From contig JAFOXT010000409.1 in assembly GCA_017425745.1 (NCBI GenBank), positions 1-28,252 on the forward strand: a stretch of DNA of 28,252 nucleotides. Direction: 5' to 3'. Both the position numbers and the translations under genes were made by a program. Positions 1-7,650 of this stretch are shown in pieces. Each line of letters starts with the position of its first letter. Position 1 is the stretch's first letter. The notes under the pieces are model-generated. The model saw nothing but the letters and a program-made list of their open reading frames with translations. It was not told where the DNA came from and did no database searches. This DNA is from Clostridia bacterium (lineage in GTDB: Bacteria; Bacillota; Clostridia; Oscillospirales; Acutalibacteraceae).

Positions 1-855
1 GTTGAGCTTATGGGGTACGAGCTTATTAAATCTTCAATTCAGAAAATTCTGAATCCCGATAAGGTTGTTTTCAGCTACGGAGCTATAATTGTTCTTGCTT
101 TTTCAATTCTCGGGAAAATCTGGATGGGCTTTTTCAACAAAAAGCTCGGCAAAGCAATCAACTCCCCTGCTATGATTGCTGTCGCTTCCGACAGTCTCAG
201 TGATACGGCAGCAACATTTATCTCGCTGCTTTCACTTTTATTGTCAAAGTTTACCGATTTACCTCTCGACGGCTTTATGGGTATTATCGTATCTTTCTTT
301 ATCCTTAAATCAGGCTTTGAAATACTCAAAGAAAGTATTGCTATTATTCTCGGTGCTCCGCCGTCTAAAGAGCTTGTAGATGAGCTCGTAGAGCAAATAA
401 CCTCGTATGACGGTATTCTCGGTATTCACGATCTTGTTATACATTCCTACGGTGAAACAAGAATGTTCGGAACAGTTCATATTGAATTTGCCGCAGACAG
501 TGATTTGCTTGAGGCACATGAAACCGCCGACACAATCGAAAAAGAAGTCAAAGAAAAATTCGGAATTGAGCTTGTTGTTCACCTCGATCCGCTCATTACT
601 AACGATGTTAGAATCAACGCACTCAAGGAAATGGTTGGTAAAGAGCTTAAATCAATAGGAAACGAGCTTACTTTCCACGATTTCAGAGTTGTAGACGGAC
701 CTACAAGAACCAATCTTATTTTTGATGTGGTACTGCCACATGAGTATAATCTCAGCGAAGAGGATGTTAAAACAAAGCTTCAGAGCCGGATTGCAGATAT
801 TGACAGCCGATATGCTCTTGTAATTATGTTCGATTACGACTATATTTCGTCTTAA
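1..855 (+). CDS. Cation diffusion facilitator (CDF) family metal transporter, 5' end cut by window
   Basis: The reading frame is open from base 1; the first in-window ATG is at base 10, but the protein should begin upstream because only about three of the six usual CDF membrane helices are visible. The hydrophobic segments lie at about residues 22-40, 65-80 and 88-103 counted from that ATG. The motif ASDSLSDTAAT is the TM5 metal-site region of the family, with Asp at both ligand positions (DSLSD) rather than the His-Asp pair of zinc transporters. Family knowledge links the Asp-Asp pattern to Mn or Fe export, which is only suggestive here. After the last helix comes the cytoplasmic dimerisation domain (from about residue 115) and a further C-terminal stretch of about 80 residues, an extension seen in many clostridial CDF proteins. 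The role is divalent metal efflux at the cytoplasmic membrane. The family call is secure; the metal is not. Confidence 0.88.
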   Translation, partial: VELMGYELIKSSIQKILNPDKVVFSYGAIIVLAFSILGKIWMGFFNKKLGKAINSPAMIAVASDSLSDTAATFISLLSLLLSKFTDLPLDGFMGIIVSFFILKSGFEILKESIAIILGAPPSKELVDELVEQITSYDGILGIHDLVIHSYGETRMFGTVHIEFAADSDLLEAHETADTIEKEVKEKFGIELVVHLDPLITNDVRINALKEMVGKELKSIGNELTFHDFRVVDGPTRTNLIFDVVLPHEYNLSEEDVKTKLQSRIADIDSRYALVIMFDYDYISS

Positions 856-890
856 AAAGCATATGAAGTGTAATCAGTGGTTAATATGCA

Positions 891-910
891 CAAAATAAGC
901 TATTTTGTTT
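891..910 (+). terminator. Weak AT-rich hairpin after the CDF gene
   Basis: A 7-bp inverted repeat (CAAAATA / TATTTTG, 3-nt loop) is followed by only three T residues, 36 bases after the stop codon. All but one of its pairs are A-T, so termination would be inefficient. It is the only candidate between the transporter and the prs promoter. Confidence 0.25.
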
Positions 911-946
911 ACAGATAATTTTATATGACAAATCTTCAAGAAACTA

Positions 947-974
947 TTGAAAAGTTTTAAGAAACAAGTACAAT
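947..974 (+). promoter_or_regulatory. Putative sigma-A promoter of prs
   Basis: TTGAAA at 947-952 and TACAAT at 969-974 are separated by 16 bases, giving a leader of about 45 nt before the prs start. The rest of the 171-base gap between the CDF gene and prs shows nothing else beyond the weak hairpin at 891. Confidence 0.5.
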
Positions 975-1026
975 ATATATGTATGTGTTTAAAATTACAC
1001 GAAGTTTAACATGGGGGTAAATTAAT

Positions 1027-2208
1027 ATGTCTAATGCAGTATCTGATTATTTTGAAGGAATTCAGGGACGCCTCGGCATTATTGCTATGAGAGGCTGCGA
1101 AGAATTCGCAAAAAAGGTAAGCGATCAGATTGTTGAAATCCGCGAAAAAATGGGTGACACAGAAATTATCGGCTACCACAGAGATTCTTATATTCTTGAT
1201 GCAGAATTTCCCAGATTCTCAACCGGTGAAGGTAAAGGCGTTATCAAAGAAACAATCAGAGGTTACGACCTTTTCATTATTTCCGACTGCTTCAATTACA
1301 GCGTAACTTACAAAATGTATGACCTCAAAGATGCTGACGGTAAGCCTCTTCAGGTTCCGATGAGTCCCGACGATCACTTTGCAGATCTCAAGAGAGTTAT
1401 CTCAGCTTGCGCAGGTAAGGCTAAGAGAATTACTGTTATTATGCCTATGCTTTATGAAGGAAGACAGCACAGACGTACTTCAAGAGAATCACTTGACTGT
1501 GCACTTGCACTTCAGGAGCTCGAAAATCTCGGCGTAAGCAACATTATCACATTCGACGCTCACGATTCCAGAGTACAGAACGCAATCAGAATCGGTTTCG
1601 AAAGCGTTTCACCTACATATCAGATGATCAAGGCTCTTGCCAAGAGTCAGAACAATGACATTCAATTTACACCTGAAAATACAATGATTATCTCTCCTGA
1701 CGAAGGTGGTATGGGCAGATGCGTATACTACTCACAGGTTCTTGAGGTAGACCTTGGTATGTTCTATAAGAGAAGAGATTTCACCCGTGTTATCGACGGA
1801 AGAAACCCCATTATCTCACACGAATTCCTTGGTGACAATGTTGAAGGCAAAGACGTAATTGTTGTTGACGATATGATTTCAAGCGGCGACTCAATGATCG
1901 ACGTTTGCAAGCAGCTTAAGAATCTCAACGCAAGAAGAATTTTTGTTTTCTCTTCATTCGGTCTTTTCTCATCAGGTCTTGAAAGATTTGACAAAGCTTA
2001 TGAAGAAGGCATCTTTGATAAGATTTTCACTACTAACCTTATTTATCAGACACCTGCTCTCATTCAGAAGCCCTGGTACTATTCAGTTGATATGTCAAAA
2101 TATGTAGCACTTATTGTTGACACGCTCAATCACGATAAGTCAGTTAGTCAGTTCCTCAATCCTATTCAGAAGATCAACGACTATGTAAAGAGATATAATC
2201 TCAAATAA
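1027..2208 (+). CDS. prs: Ribose-phosphate pyrophosphokinase (PRPP synthetase), long form
   Basis: It makes phosphoribosyl pyrophosphate from ribose 5-phosphate and ATP in the cytoplasm, feeding purine, pyrimidine, NAD, His and Trp synthesis. The PRPP-binding loop VVDDMISSGDS is at residues 279-289, and the ATP/metal region FDAHDSRVQN is near residue 180. At 393 aa the protein is some 75 residues longer than the classical 315-residue enzyme. It starts MSNAVSDYFEG instead of the usual short N-terminus, so it belongs to the longer, diverged Prs group found in Clostridia. The start is supported by a purine-rich GGGGG site 7-8 bases upstream of the ATG. It is a single-gene unit with its own promoter and a strong terminator. 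The gene upp, which consumes PRPP, lies 15 kb away, so the two are not co-transcribed. Confidence 0.93.
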   Translation: MSNAVSDYFEGIQGRLGIIAMRGCEEFAKKVSDQIVEIREKMGDTEIIGYHRDSYILDAEFPRFSTGEGKGVIKETIRGYDLFIISDCFNYSVTYKMYDLKDADGKPLQVPMSPDDHFADLKRVISACAGKAKRITVIMPMLYEGRQHRRTSRESLDCALALQELENLGVSNIITFDAHDSRVQNAIRIGFESVSPTYQMIKALAKSQNNDIQFTPENTMIISPDEGGMGRCVYYSQVLEVDLGMFYKRRDFTRVIDGRNPIISHEFLGDNVEGKDVIVVDDMISSGDSMIDVCKQLKNLNARRIFVFSSFGLFSSGLERFDKAYEEGIFDKIFTTNLIYQTPALIQKPWYYSVDMSKYVALIVDTLNHDKSVSQFLNPIQKINDYVKRYNLK

Positions 2209-2220
2209 AATTAAAGCTTA

Positions 2221-2253
2221 AGCGACCCTTCAGTCTGAAGGGTCGCTTTTTTA
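2221..2253 (+). terminator. Rho-independent terminator of prs
   Basis: A 12-bp perfect GC-containing stem (arms 2221-2232 and 2236-2247, 3-nt loop) is followed by TTTTTTAT. It lies 12 bases after the prs stop and separates prs from the convergent DUF6873 gene. On the opposite strand the stem is not followed by a good U-tract, so it probably works mainly for prs. Confidence 0.9.
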
Positions 2254-2257
2254 TATG

Positions 2258-3001
2258 CTATATGTATTCAGTTAAAGAAACTATACCACCCACATCGGTC
2301 AGCTGTATATTTTTGGGATAAACAGCTTTACAATGGTGTTTATCAAGAAAAGCTAAGATTTCATCAGAATTTCTGTGCAGTCTTATATCACCAAAAAAAT
2401 AAATCTCATCTTTCGAAATCTTTGCAGATGCACCACCGATAAAGCCGTATTCGTGACGTCCAAGAACAATGTCACCTTTTTCAATCAAAAGGATATCAAA
2501 GGCATTTTTGAGCGTTTTAAACACAGACATATCATCAGTAATCAAGGCTTTTTCATTAACAGGTAATATCGAGCACTTTGTATATCCCTGTTTCACAGTG
2601 TATTTGTTAAATTCGGTAATTCTTTCAAGTACATTCTTATCGCTGTAAGAAAAAGCTCCGACCGCATTTTTGCCAAACAAAGCAACGTTAAGCTTTACAT
2701 CCTCGGGATACTCCCCTGCTATCGGTTCAATAGTTTTAACAACATCGAAGCCACGCAGTTCAAGTTTATGAATGAGATTTATCTGGTTTTTATCAACAGC
2801 AACTTTGTTTCCGCCAAAATGAAGTGCACACATATCAGCATGAGTGCTGACGGCTATGTCGATATGATTATTCGGTTCAAAATTCAATATTTCAATGCCG
2901 TTTTCTTTGAAAAACAATTCACATTCATAAGGAATCTGACCGCAGATTGCACTTGCAACTCTGCCTTCGGGTAAATTTGGCTTATCAATAAACTTAATCA
3001 T
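2258..3001 (-). CDS. DUF6873 family protein (GME-type fold), function unknown
   Basis: This is a 247-residue soluble protein without signal peptide or membrane segment. The segments VSTHADMCALHFGGN (residues ~51-65), GYTKCSILPVNEKALITDD (~139-157) and HEYGFIGGASAKISKDEIYF (~183-202) look like the family annotated as DUF6873. I recall that family being placed in the guanidino-group-modifying (GME/DDAH-like) fold, but this rests on memory and not on a search. Conserved His, Asp and Cys residues in these segments could form an active site, yet no reaction can be assigned. The start codon overlaps the radA stop by four bases (ATGA), so it is translationally coupled to radA and is the last gene of the cwlD-radA operon. 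No clear terminator of its own is seen before the convergent prs terminator. Confidence 0.7.
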   Translation of the reverse strand: MIKFIDKPNLPEGRVASAICGQIPYECELFFKENGIEILNFEPNNHIDIAVSTHADMCALHFGGNKVAVDKNQINLIHKLELRGFDVVKTIEPIAGEYPEDVKLNVALFGKNAVGAFSYSDKNVLERITEFNKYTVKQGYTKCSILPVNEKALITDDMSVFKTLKNAFDILLIEKGDIVLGRHEYGFIGGASAKISKDEIYFFGDIRLHRNSDEILAFLDKHHCKAVYPKNIQLTDVGGIVSLTEYI

Positions 3002-4374
3002 AATATTATAGCTTCAAAGGCTTCTCTGATTGTACGTACACCCCTGACCTCAATTTCAGCTTTAAGTGATGCTGAAATGTTTTTCAGGTTGCTTTTAGGA
3101 ATCACGCAACGGGTAAACCCAAGACGTGCAGCTTCTTTAATTCGTTGTTCACAGTGTGATACACCTCTGATTTCACCTGCAAGACCGATTTCACCAAATG
3201 CAAGCACATCATCACGCAGTGAATAATCCTTTAAGGATGAAACAAGAGCCATAACAATTGTAAGATCAAGCGCCGGTTCATCAAGCTTCATACCGCCGAC
3301 AACATTAACATAAACATCGTTACCCGCGAAGAAATACCCTGCCCTTTTTTCGAGCACAGCCAGAAGCATATTAAGTCGGTTGAAATCAAAGCCGTTGGTA
3401 ATTCTGCGTGGGTTGCCGTAATTGTTTGAAGCAACAAGCCCCTGAATTTCAGCGAGAATTGGTCTTGAGCCCTCCATAACACAAGCAACACAAGAGCCCG
3501 GGGTATTCTTCGGTCTGCCTGATATAAGCATTGCCGAGGGATTTTCAACCTCTTTAAGACCTACATCAAACATTTCAAATACACCAATTTCATTTGTGGA
3601 ACCGAATCTGTTTTTAACAGCTCTGAGAATTCTGAAGGAAAGATTTCTTTCACCTTCAAAATAAAGCACTGCATCAACAATATGTTCAAGAACCTTAGGA
3701 CCTGCTATATTACCATCCTTATTAACATGACCGACCATAATTATGGGAATTGAAAGACTTTTTGATGTTCGCATAAGAAGATTAGAGCATTCTCGCACCT
3801 GAGTAACACAGCCGGGTGAAGAATTGAGTGCCGTAAAATTCATTGTCTGAATCGAGTCGATTATAACAAGATCGGGAGTTGTTTGTCTGATATGCTCACA
3901 AATTAATTCAATATCAGTTTCACACAAAATGAAAAGATTATCTGCTGAAACCTTCAGTCTGTCTGCTCTGAGCTTAATCTGACTGTATGACTCTTCACCT
4001 GAAACATAAAGAACCTTAAGCTTCTTTCCAAGCTCCTTACAAATCTGCAGGAGTATTGTTGATTTACCAATACCGGGATCACCACTAAGAAGCACAAGTG
4101 AGCCTTTTACAATCCCGCCGCCAAGCACCCTATCAAGCTCTTTCATACCGGTTTTATATCTGAGTTCGGTGTCGGTTTTGATTTCACTAATTGCATAAGA
4201 TGTAATGTTCTGAACAGTTCTTTGCACAGCTTTTCCGTTTTTTTGCGGTAATTCCTGTCTTATCTGTTCTTCAAGTGTTGCCCACTCGCCACAATCAGGA
4301 CATTTTCCCAACCATTTTGGTGTTTCATATCCGCAGGATGAGCACACATAATAAGTTTTCGTTTTCCCTGCCAT
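2998..4374 (-). CDS. radA: DNA repair protein RadA (Sms)
   Basis: RadA is a RecA-like ATPase that drives branch migration of recombination intermediates and assists double-strand-break repair and transformation. The 458-residue protein has all expected parts in order: an N-terminal C4 zinc finger (Cys11, Cys14, Cys25, Cys28), Walker A GDPGIGKST at residues 98-106, the RadA-specific KNRFG motif at 254-258, and a C-terminal Lon-protease-like domain from about residue 290 (GGMKLDEPALDLT region) that is structural and not proteolytic. The length is normal for the family. The ATG overlaps the cwlD stop by one base (TAATG), and the stop overlaps the next gene by four, so cwlD-radA-DUF6873 form a tightly coupled operon. 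No unusual residues were noticed. Confidence 0.96.
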   Translation of the reverse strand: MAGKTKTYYVCSSCGYETPKWLGKCPDCGEWATLEEQIRQELPQKNGKAVQRTVQNITSYAISEIKTDTELRYKTGMKELDRVLGGGIVKGSLVLLSGDPGIGKSTILLQICKELGKKLKVLYVSGEESYSQIKLRADRLKVSADNLFILCETDIELICEHIRQTTPDLVIIDSIQTMNFTALNSSPGCVTQVRECSNLLMRTSKSLSIPIIMVGHVNKDGNIAGPKVLEHIVDAVLYFEGERNLSFRILRAVKNRFGSTNEIGVFEMFDVGLKEVENPSAMLISGRPKNTPGSCVACVMEGSRPILAEIQGLVASNNYGNPRRITNGFDFNRLNMLLAVLEKRAGYFFAGNDVYVNVVGGMKLDEPALDLTIVMALVSSLKDYSLRDDVLAFGEIGLAGEIRGVSHCEQRIKEAARLGFTRCVIPKSNLKNISASLKAEIEVRGVRTIREAFEAIIL

Positions 4375-5129
4375 TATAAATCTCCTTTTGCTATGAAATA
4401 TTCATTCAATCCGTTCAATATAACCAAAGACATTTTTATCTGATATTCTTCATCATTAAGCAAAGCTGTCTCTGTAGGATTAGACATAAATCCACATTCA
4501 ACCATAACCGATGGCGTTTTTGAATGATAAAGCAAATAAATTTCCTTACCGCTTTTCTTTGTTTTTCTTTCGTTTTCTGTCTGAAGGCCTTCCCTGACTG
4601 AATTCTGTATATAATCAGCGATAAGCTTACTTTCAGGATTATTAGGTGAATAAAAAATCTGGGCACCGTTATATTTTTGCTGAGTAAAATAATTCTGATG
4701 TATGCTAAGAAATACACTTTCAGGATTATTTTCAATAACAGACATTCGGTTTCTTATATCAGAAACCTTTTTACTTCTCATTGATTCATGAGAACCGCTG
4801 TAAATCAATTTATCCTCGTTCCTTGTCATCAGTGTATTGTAACCGCACAGAGTAAGAAGTATGTCAAGCTTTCTTGAAATTGAAAGATTGATATCCTTTT
4901 CAACTATTCCGTCTGCTGATGAAGTACCTCCATCCTCTCCTCCGTGACCGGGATCAATTATTATGAGAGGCAAAGCGCTCATAACTGACACGTTACTTGT
5001 CGCTTCATTACTGTCAACACCGATATAAAATGACAAAATCAAAAGCAAATAAGATGCTATTGCCATAAGACTGATAACAGAGGAAAATAAATTTTTGAAC
5101 TTTATTGAAAAATATATGCCTTTATTCAC
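4374..5129 (-). CDS. cwlD: N-acetylmuramoyl-L-alanine amidase, CwlD-like, membrane anchored
   Basis: This is an Amidase_3 zinc enzyme that cleaves the lactyl-amide bond of peptidoglycan. CwlD of spore-formers removes the peptide so that muramic-delta-lactam can form in the spore cortex. Counting from the GTG at 5138, zinc ligands are His65 (DPGHGG), Glu80 (IVEKD) and His147 (SIHQN), and the catalytic Glu is Glu214 (MVECGF). An N-terminal hydrophobic segment (about residues 17-41) indicates a signal anchor, with the enzyme facing outward. No ATG fits the start. I prefer the GTG at 5129, because GGTGAT, a match to the 3' part of the Shine-Dalgarno consensus, lies four bases upstream; a GTG at 5138 is the alternative. 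Its own promoter is at 5177-5205. Naming it CwlD rather than another Amidase_3 rests on its size, anchor and single-domain layout. Confidence 0.85.
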   Translation of the reverse strand: MNKGIYFSIKFKNLFSSVISLMAIASYLLLILSFYIGVDSNEATSNVSVMSALPLIIIDPGHGGEDGGTSSADGIVEKDINLSISRKLDILLTLCGYNTLMTRNEDKLIYSGSHESMRSKKVSDIRNRMSVIENNPESVFLSIHQNYFTQQKYNGAQIFYSPNNPESKLIADYIQNSVREGLQTENERKTKKSGKEIYLLYHSKTPSVMVECGFMSNPTETALLNDEEYQIKMSLVILNGLNEYFIAKGDL

Positions 5130-5176
5130 TGTAATCACCCATAAATTTTATGAGTAAAAGCATTTTTATATAACAA

Positions 5177-5205
5177 AGTATAACTCAAAAAACAAAAATA
5201 ATCAA
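5177..5205 (-). promoter_or_regulatory. Putative promoter of the cwlD-radA-DUF6873 operon
   Basis: On the minus strand, TTGATT (5205-5200) and TATACT (5182-5177) are 17 bases apart. They sit between the terminator of the upstream branched-chain operon and the cwlD start. Confidence 0.5.
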
Positions 5206-5235
5206 CTGCATAGAGTCCACAATTTGTCACCGAAC

Positions 5236-5267
5236 AAAAAAACAGAGGCAAGGATCAACCTTGCCTC
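5236..5267 (-). terminator. Rho-independent terminator of the first T-box operon
   Basis: On the minus strand a perfect 9-bp stem (GAGGCAAGG / CCTTGCCTC, 5-nt loop) is followed by TG and seven T residues. It lies just after the ilvE stop codon and closes the transcript that begins at about 12200. Confidence 0.9.
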
Positions 5268-5274
5268 ATTATAA

Positions 5275-6342
5275 TTATTTAACTTCAATTCTCCAGCCGT
5301 AGGGATCTTCCTTCTTGCCCCACTGGATACCTGTAAGTTCATCGTAAAGCTTCTGTGTGAGTTCACCGATACCGCCGTCACCGATTGTCATAACATCGTC
5401 AACATAACGAAGCTTACCAACGGGTGAAACAACTGCGGCTGTACCTGTACCCCATACTTCTTCAAGAGTACCGTCTTTTGCGGCAGCAACAAGCTCGTCA
5501 ACAGAAATTCTTCTTTCTTCTACTTCGTAGCCCCATGATTTGCAAACATGGATAATTGAGTTACGAGTGATACCGGGAAGAATGCTGCCGTTGAGCATAG
5601 GTGTAACTACCTTGCCGCCGATTTTGAAGAAGATGTTCATAGCACCTACTTCTTCGATGTACTTTCTTTCTACACCATCAAGCCAGAGTACCTGTGAATA
5701 ACCGCTGTCGTGTGCCTTAACCTGAGCAATAAGAGAAGCAGCGTAGTTACCGCCTGTCTTAGCAAAGCCCATACCACCCTTAACAGCACGAACATATTCG
5801 TCTTCAATCCAGATACCAACAGGAGCAAGACCACTTTCGTAGTAAGCACCTGAGGGTGAAAGAATTATAATGAAGAGATATGTCTTTGAGGGAGCAACAC
5901 CGAGGAATTCATCAGTTGCAATAATGAAAGGACGGATGTAGAGTGATGTACCTTCGTCTGCAGGCACCCAATCTCTGTCCACATCAACAATAGCCTTAAC
6001 AGCATCAACAAAATCATCAATAGGAAGTTCGGGGATGCAAAGTCTTTCATTGGTAGCGTTTGTTCTCTTAGCGTTCATATCAGGACGGAAAAGGTAAATC
6101 TTATCGCCTTCGCCTCTGTATGCCTTAAGACCTTCAAACATTTCCTGGCCGTAATGGAAAACCATAGCACTGGGGTCAAGTGAAAGGTTGCCGTAAGGAA
6201 CAATTCTTGCGTCATGCCAACCCTTGCCTTCAGTGTAGTTCATCATAAACATATGGTCAGTAAAAATATGACCGAAACCGAGCTTTTCGCCCTTAGCAGG
6301 CTTTGCTTTCGGAGTAGTTGTTTTGGTAATTTTGATATCCAT
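5275..6342 (-). CDS. ilvE: Branched-chain amino acid aminotransferase (PLP fold type IV)
   Basis: It interconverts Leu, Ile and Val with their 2-oxoacids using glutamate/2-oxoglutarate and PLP. The 355-residue protein matches the longer eukaryote-like BCAT class (about 350 aa) rather than the 310-residue E. coli type. The PLP lysine is Lys195 in the segment GFAKTGGNYAAS; EEVWGTGTAAVVSPVG near the C-terminus is the conserved cofactor/substrate loop. The reading frame extends to a GTG at 6351, but that GTG is part of the ribosome site GAGGTG, which stands six bases before the ATG at 6342, so 6342 is the true start. It is the last gene of the T-box operon, 18 bases after the oxidoreductase gamma subunit. 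That position argues that the oxidoreductase acts on branched-chain 2-oxoacids. Confidence 0.95.
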   Translation of the reverse strand: MDIKITKTTTPKAKPAKGEKLGFGHIFTDHMFMMNYTEGKGWHDARIVPYGNLSLDPSAMVFHYGQEMFEGLKAYRGEGDKIYLFRPDMNAKRTNATNERLCIPELPIDDFVDAVKAIVDVDRDWVPADEGTSLYIRPFIIATDEFLGVAPSKTYLFIIILSPSGAYYESGLAPVGIWIEDEYVRAVKGGMGFAKTGGNYAASLIAQVKAHDSGYSQVLWLDGVERKYIEEVGAMNIFFKIGGKVVTPMLNGSILPGITRNSIIHVCKSWGYEVEERRISVDELVAAAKDGTLEEVWGTGTAAVVSPVGKLRYVDDVMTIGDGGIGELTQKLYDELTGIQWGKKEDPYGWRIEVK

Positions 6343-6360
6343 AATTAACACCTCAATATT

Positions 6361-6894
6361 TTAAAACTCATAACCAAGCTTAACAGCCTTAAGGTTAACA
6401 TCAATGAGATTTGCTTTTCTGGGAGGAACAACCTTTTTAACTGCGTCTTCAACCTTTGCATATCCTACATTGTCGCAAACCTTCATAAGCTTGCCCATAA
6501 GAATCATATTAGCGAGAGTTGAAAAGCCTTCATCGGTTGCAATTTTTGTTGCAGGTACATAGTAAACGTTAACATCATCTCTCTGAACCTTTTCAGAAAT
6601 AAGTGTTGAGTCAACAATAATTGTGCCGCCTGAAACAACTTCACTTTCATACTTTTTAAGTGAAGGAAGGTTCATTGCAACAAGAACATCGGGATTTGAT
6701 ACGATAGGTGAACCAACAGCTGTATCGCTGACGATTACACTGCAGTTGGCAGTACCGCCACGCATTTCCGGGCCGTATGAGGGAAGCCAGCTGATCTGCT
6801 TATCTTCGAGAAGCCCCTTATAAGCGATGAGCTTGCCTGCAAAAAGTACGCCCTGACCGCCGAAGCCTGCAATAAGAATCTGAGTTGTGCTCAT
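6361..6894 (-). CDS. 2-oxoacid:ferredoxin oxidoreductase, gamma subunit (VOR type)
   Basis: This is the gamma-domain subunit of a four-subunit CoA-dependent 2-oxoacid:acceptor oxidoreductase. The 177-residue protein starts with the nucleotide-loop-like IAGFGGQGVLFAGK (residues ~8-21), followed by SWLPSYGPEMRGGTANC (~37-53), both hallmark segments of the gamma domain in POR/KOR/VOR enzymes. The start ATG overlaps the beta-subunit stop by one base (TAATG) and has an AAAGGAGG site inside the end of that gene. Its place between the beta subunit and ilvE in one transcript suggests the complex handles 2-oxoisovalerate, 2-oxoisocaproate and 3-methyl-2-oxovalerate. A 2-oxoglutarate (KorC) role cannot be excluded from sequence alone. 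Confidence 0.9.
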   Translation of the reverse strand: MSTTQILIAGFGGQGVLFAGKLIAYKGLLEDKQISWLPSYGPEMRGGTANCSVIVSDTAVGSPIVSNPDVLVAMNLPSLKKYESEVVSGGTIIVDSTLISEKVQRDDVNVYYVPATKIATDEGFSTLANMILMGKLMKVCDNVGYAKVEDAVKKVVPPRKANLIDVNLKAVKLGYEF

Positions 6895-7649
6895 TATTCT
6901 GCCTCCTTTTCTGCATCTCTGTCCTTATAAACACCAAGAGGATAATAAGGAAGCATATTGTCTTCAAGCCACTTAAGAGCATCTACAGGGCTGAGACCCC
7001 AGTTAGTAGGACAAGTTGAAACAACTTCGATAAGTGAGAAGCCCTTCTTATCAATCTGATTCTGGAATGCCTTCTTAATAGCTTTCTTTGCGTTTTTAAC
7101 GTTCTTTACATTATTTACAGCAACTCTTTCGATGTAGCCTGCACCGTCGAGCTGTGAAAGAAGCTCTGAAACCTTAACAGGGAAACCACAGTGGTTTGTA
7201 TCTCTGCCGTAAGGTGAAGTCTGTGTCACCTGACCGGGAAGTGAAGTAGGAGCCATCTGTCCGCCTGTCATACCGTAAATTGCGTTGTTAACAAAAATTA
7301 TTGTAATATTTTCATTTCTTGCTGCTGAGTGAACAGTTTCAGCCATACCGATTGAAGCAAGGTCGCCGTCGCCCTGATATGTGAAAACAATGTGGTTGTC
7401 AGGATCAGCACGCTTAAGACCTGTTGCAACAGCAGGAGCTCTGCCGTGAGCAGCCTCAACCATATCACAGTTGAAATAGTTGTAAGCAAGAACTGAACAA
7501 CCAACAGGAGCAACACCGATTGTCTTGCCTTCAATACCAAGCTCATCGATTGCCTCGGCAACAAGACGGTGAATAATACCATGAGTACAACCGGGGCAAT
7601 AATGTAAAGGCACATCTGCAAGTGACTTGGGTTTATCAAATACTACCAT
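6894..7649 (-). CDS. 2-oxoacid:ferredoxin oxidoreductase, beta subunit, thiamine-diphosphate binding
   Basis: This is the ThDP-binding catalytic subunit (251 aa). CPGCTHG (residues 18-24) and the ThDP/Mg motif GDGDLASIGMAETVHSA, completed by FVNNAIYGMTGGQ, are intact. PTSLPGQVTQTSPYG follows as in KOR/VOR beta subunits. It decarboxylates the 2-oxoacid and passes electrons to the ferredoxin subunit; the reaction is reversible, so in a low-potential anaerobe it can carboxylate acyl-CoA. One base separates it from the alpha-subunit stop, and a strong AAGGAGGG ribosome site precedes its ATG. It has no separate promoter. Substrate class is inferred from ilvE and the acyl-CoA synthetase in the same operon. 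Confidence 0.92.
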   Translation of the reverse strand: MVVFDKPKSLADVPLHYCPGCTHGIIHRLVAEAIDELGIEGKTIGVAPVGCSVLAYNYFNCDMVEAAHGRAPAVATGLKRADPDNHIVFTYQGDGDLASIGMAETVHSAARNENITIIFVNNAIYGMTGGQMAPTSLPGQVTQTSPYGRDTNHCGFPVKVSELLSQLDGAGYIERVAVNNVKNVKNAKKAIKKAFQNQIDKKGFSLIEVVSTCPTNWGLSPVDALKWLEDNMLPYYPLGVYKDRDAEKEAE

Positions 7650-7650
7650 T

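Noticed and set aside
2221..2253. Bidirectional terminator serving the DUF6873 gene
   Set aside because: On the minus strand the hairpin is followed by a mixed sequence rather than a U-tract, so it was annotated for prs only.
6343..6351. Upstream GTG start for ilvE
   Set aside because: The GTG belongs to the Shine-Dalgarno sequence GAGGTG. The ATG six bases downstream of it is the natural start. The same reasoning rejects GTG 19662 for tarI and TTG 21476 for the GH43 gene.
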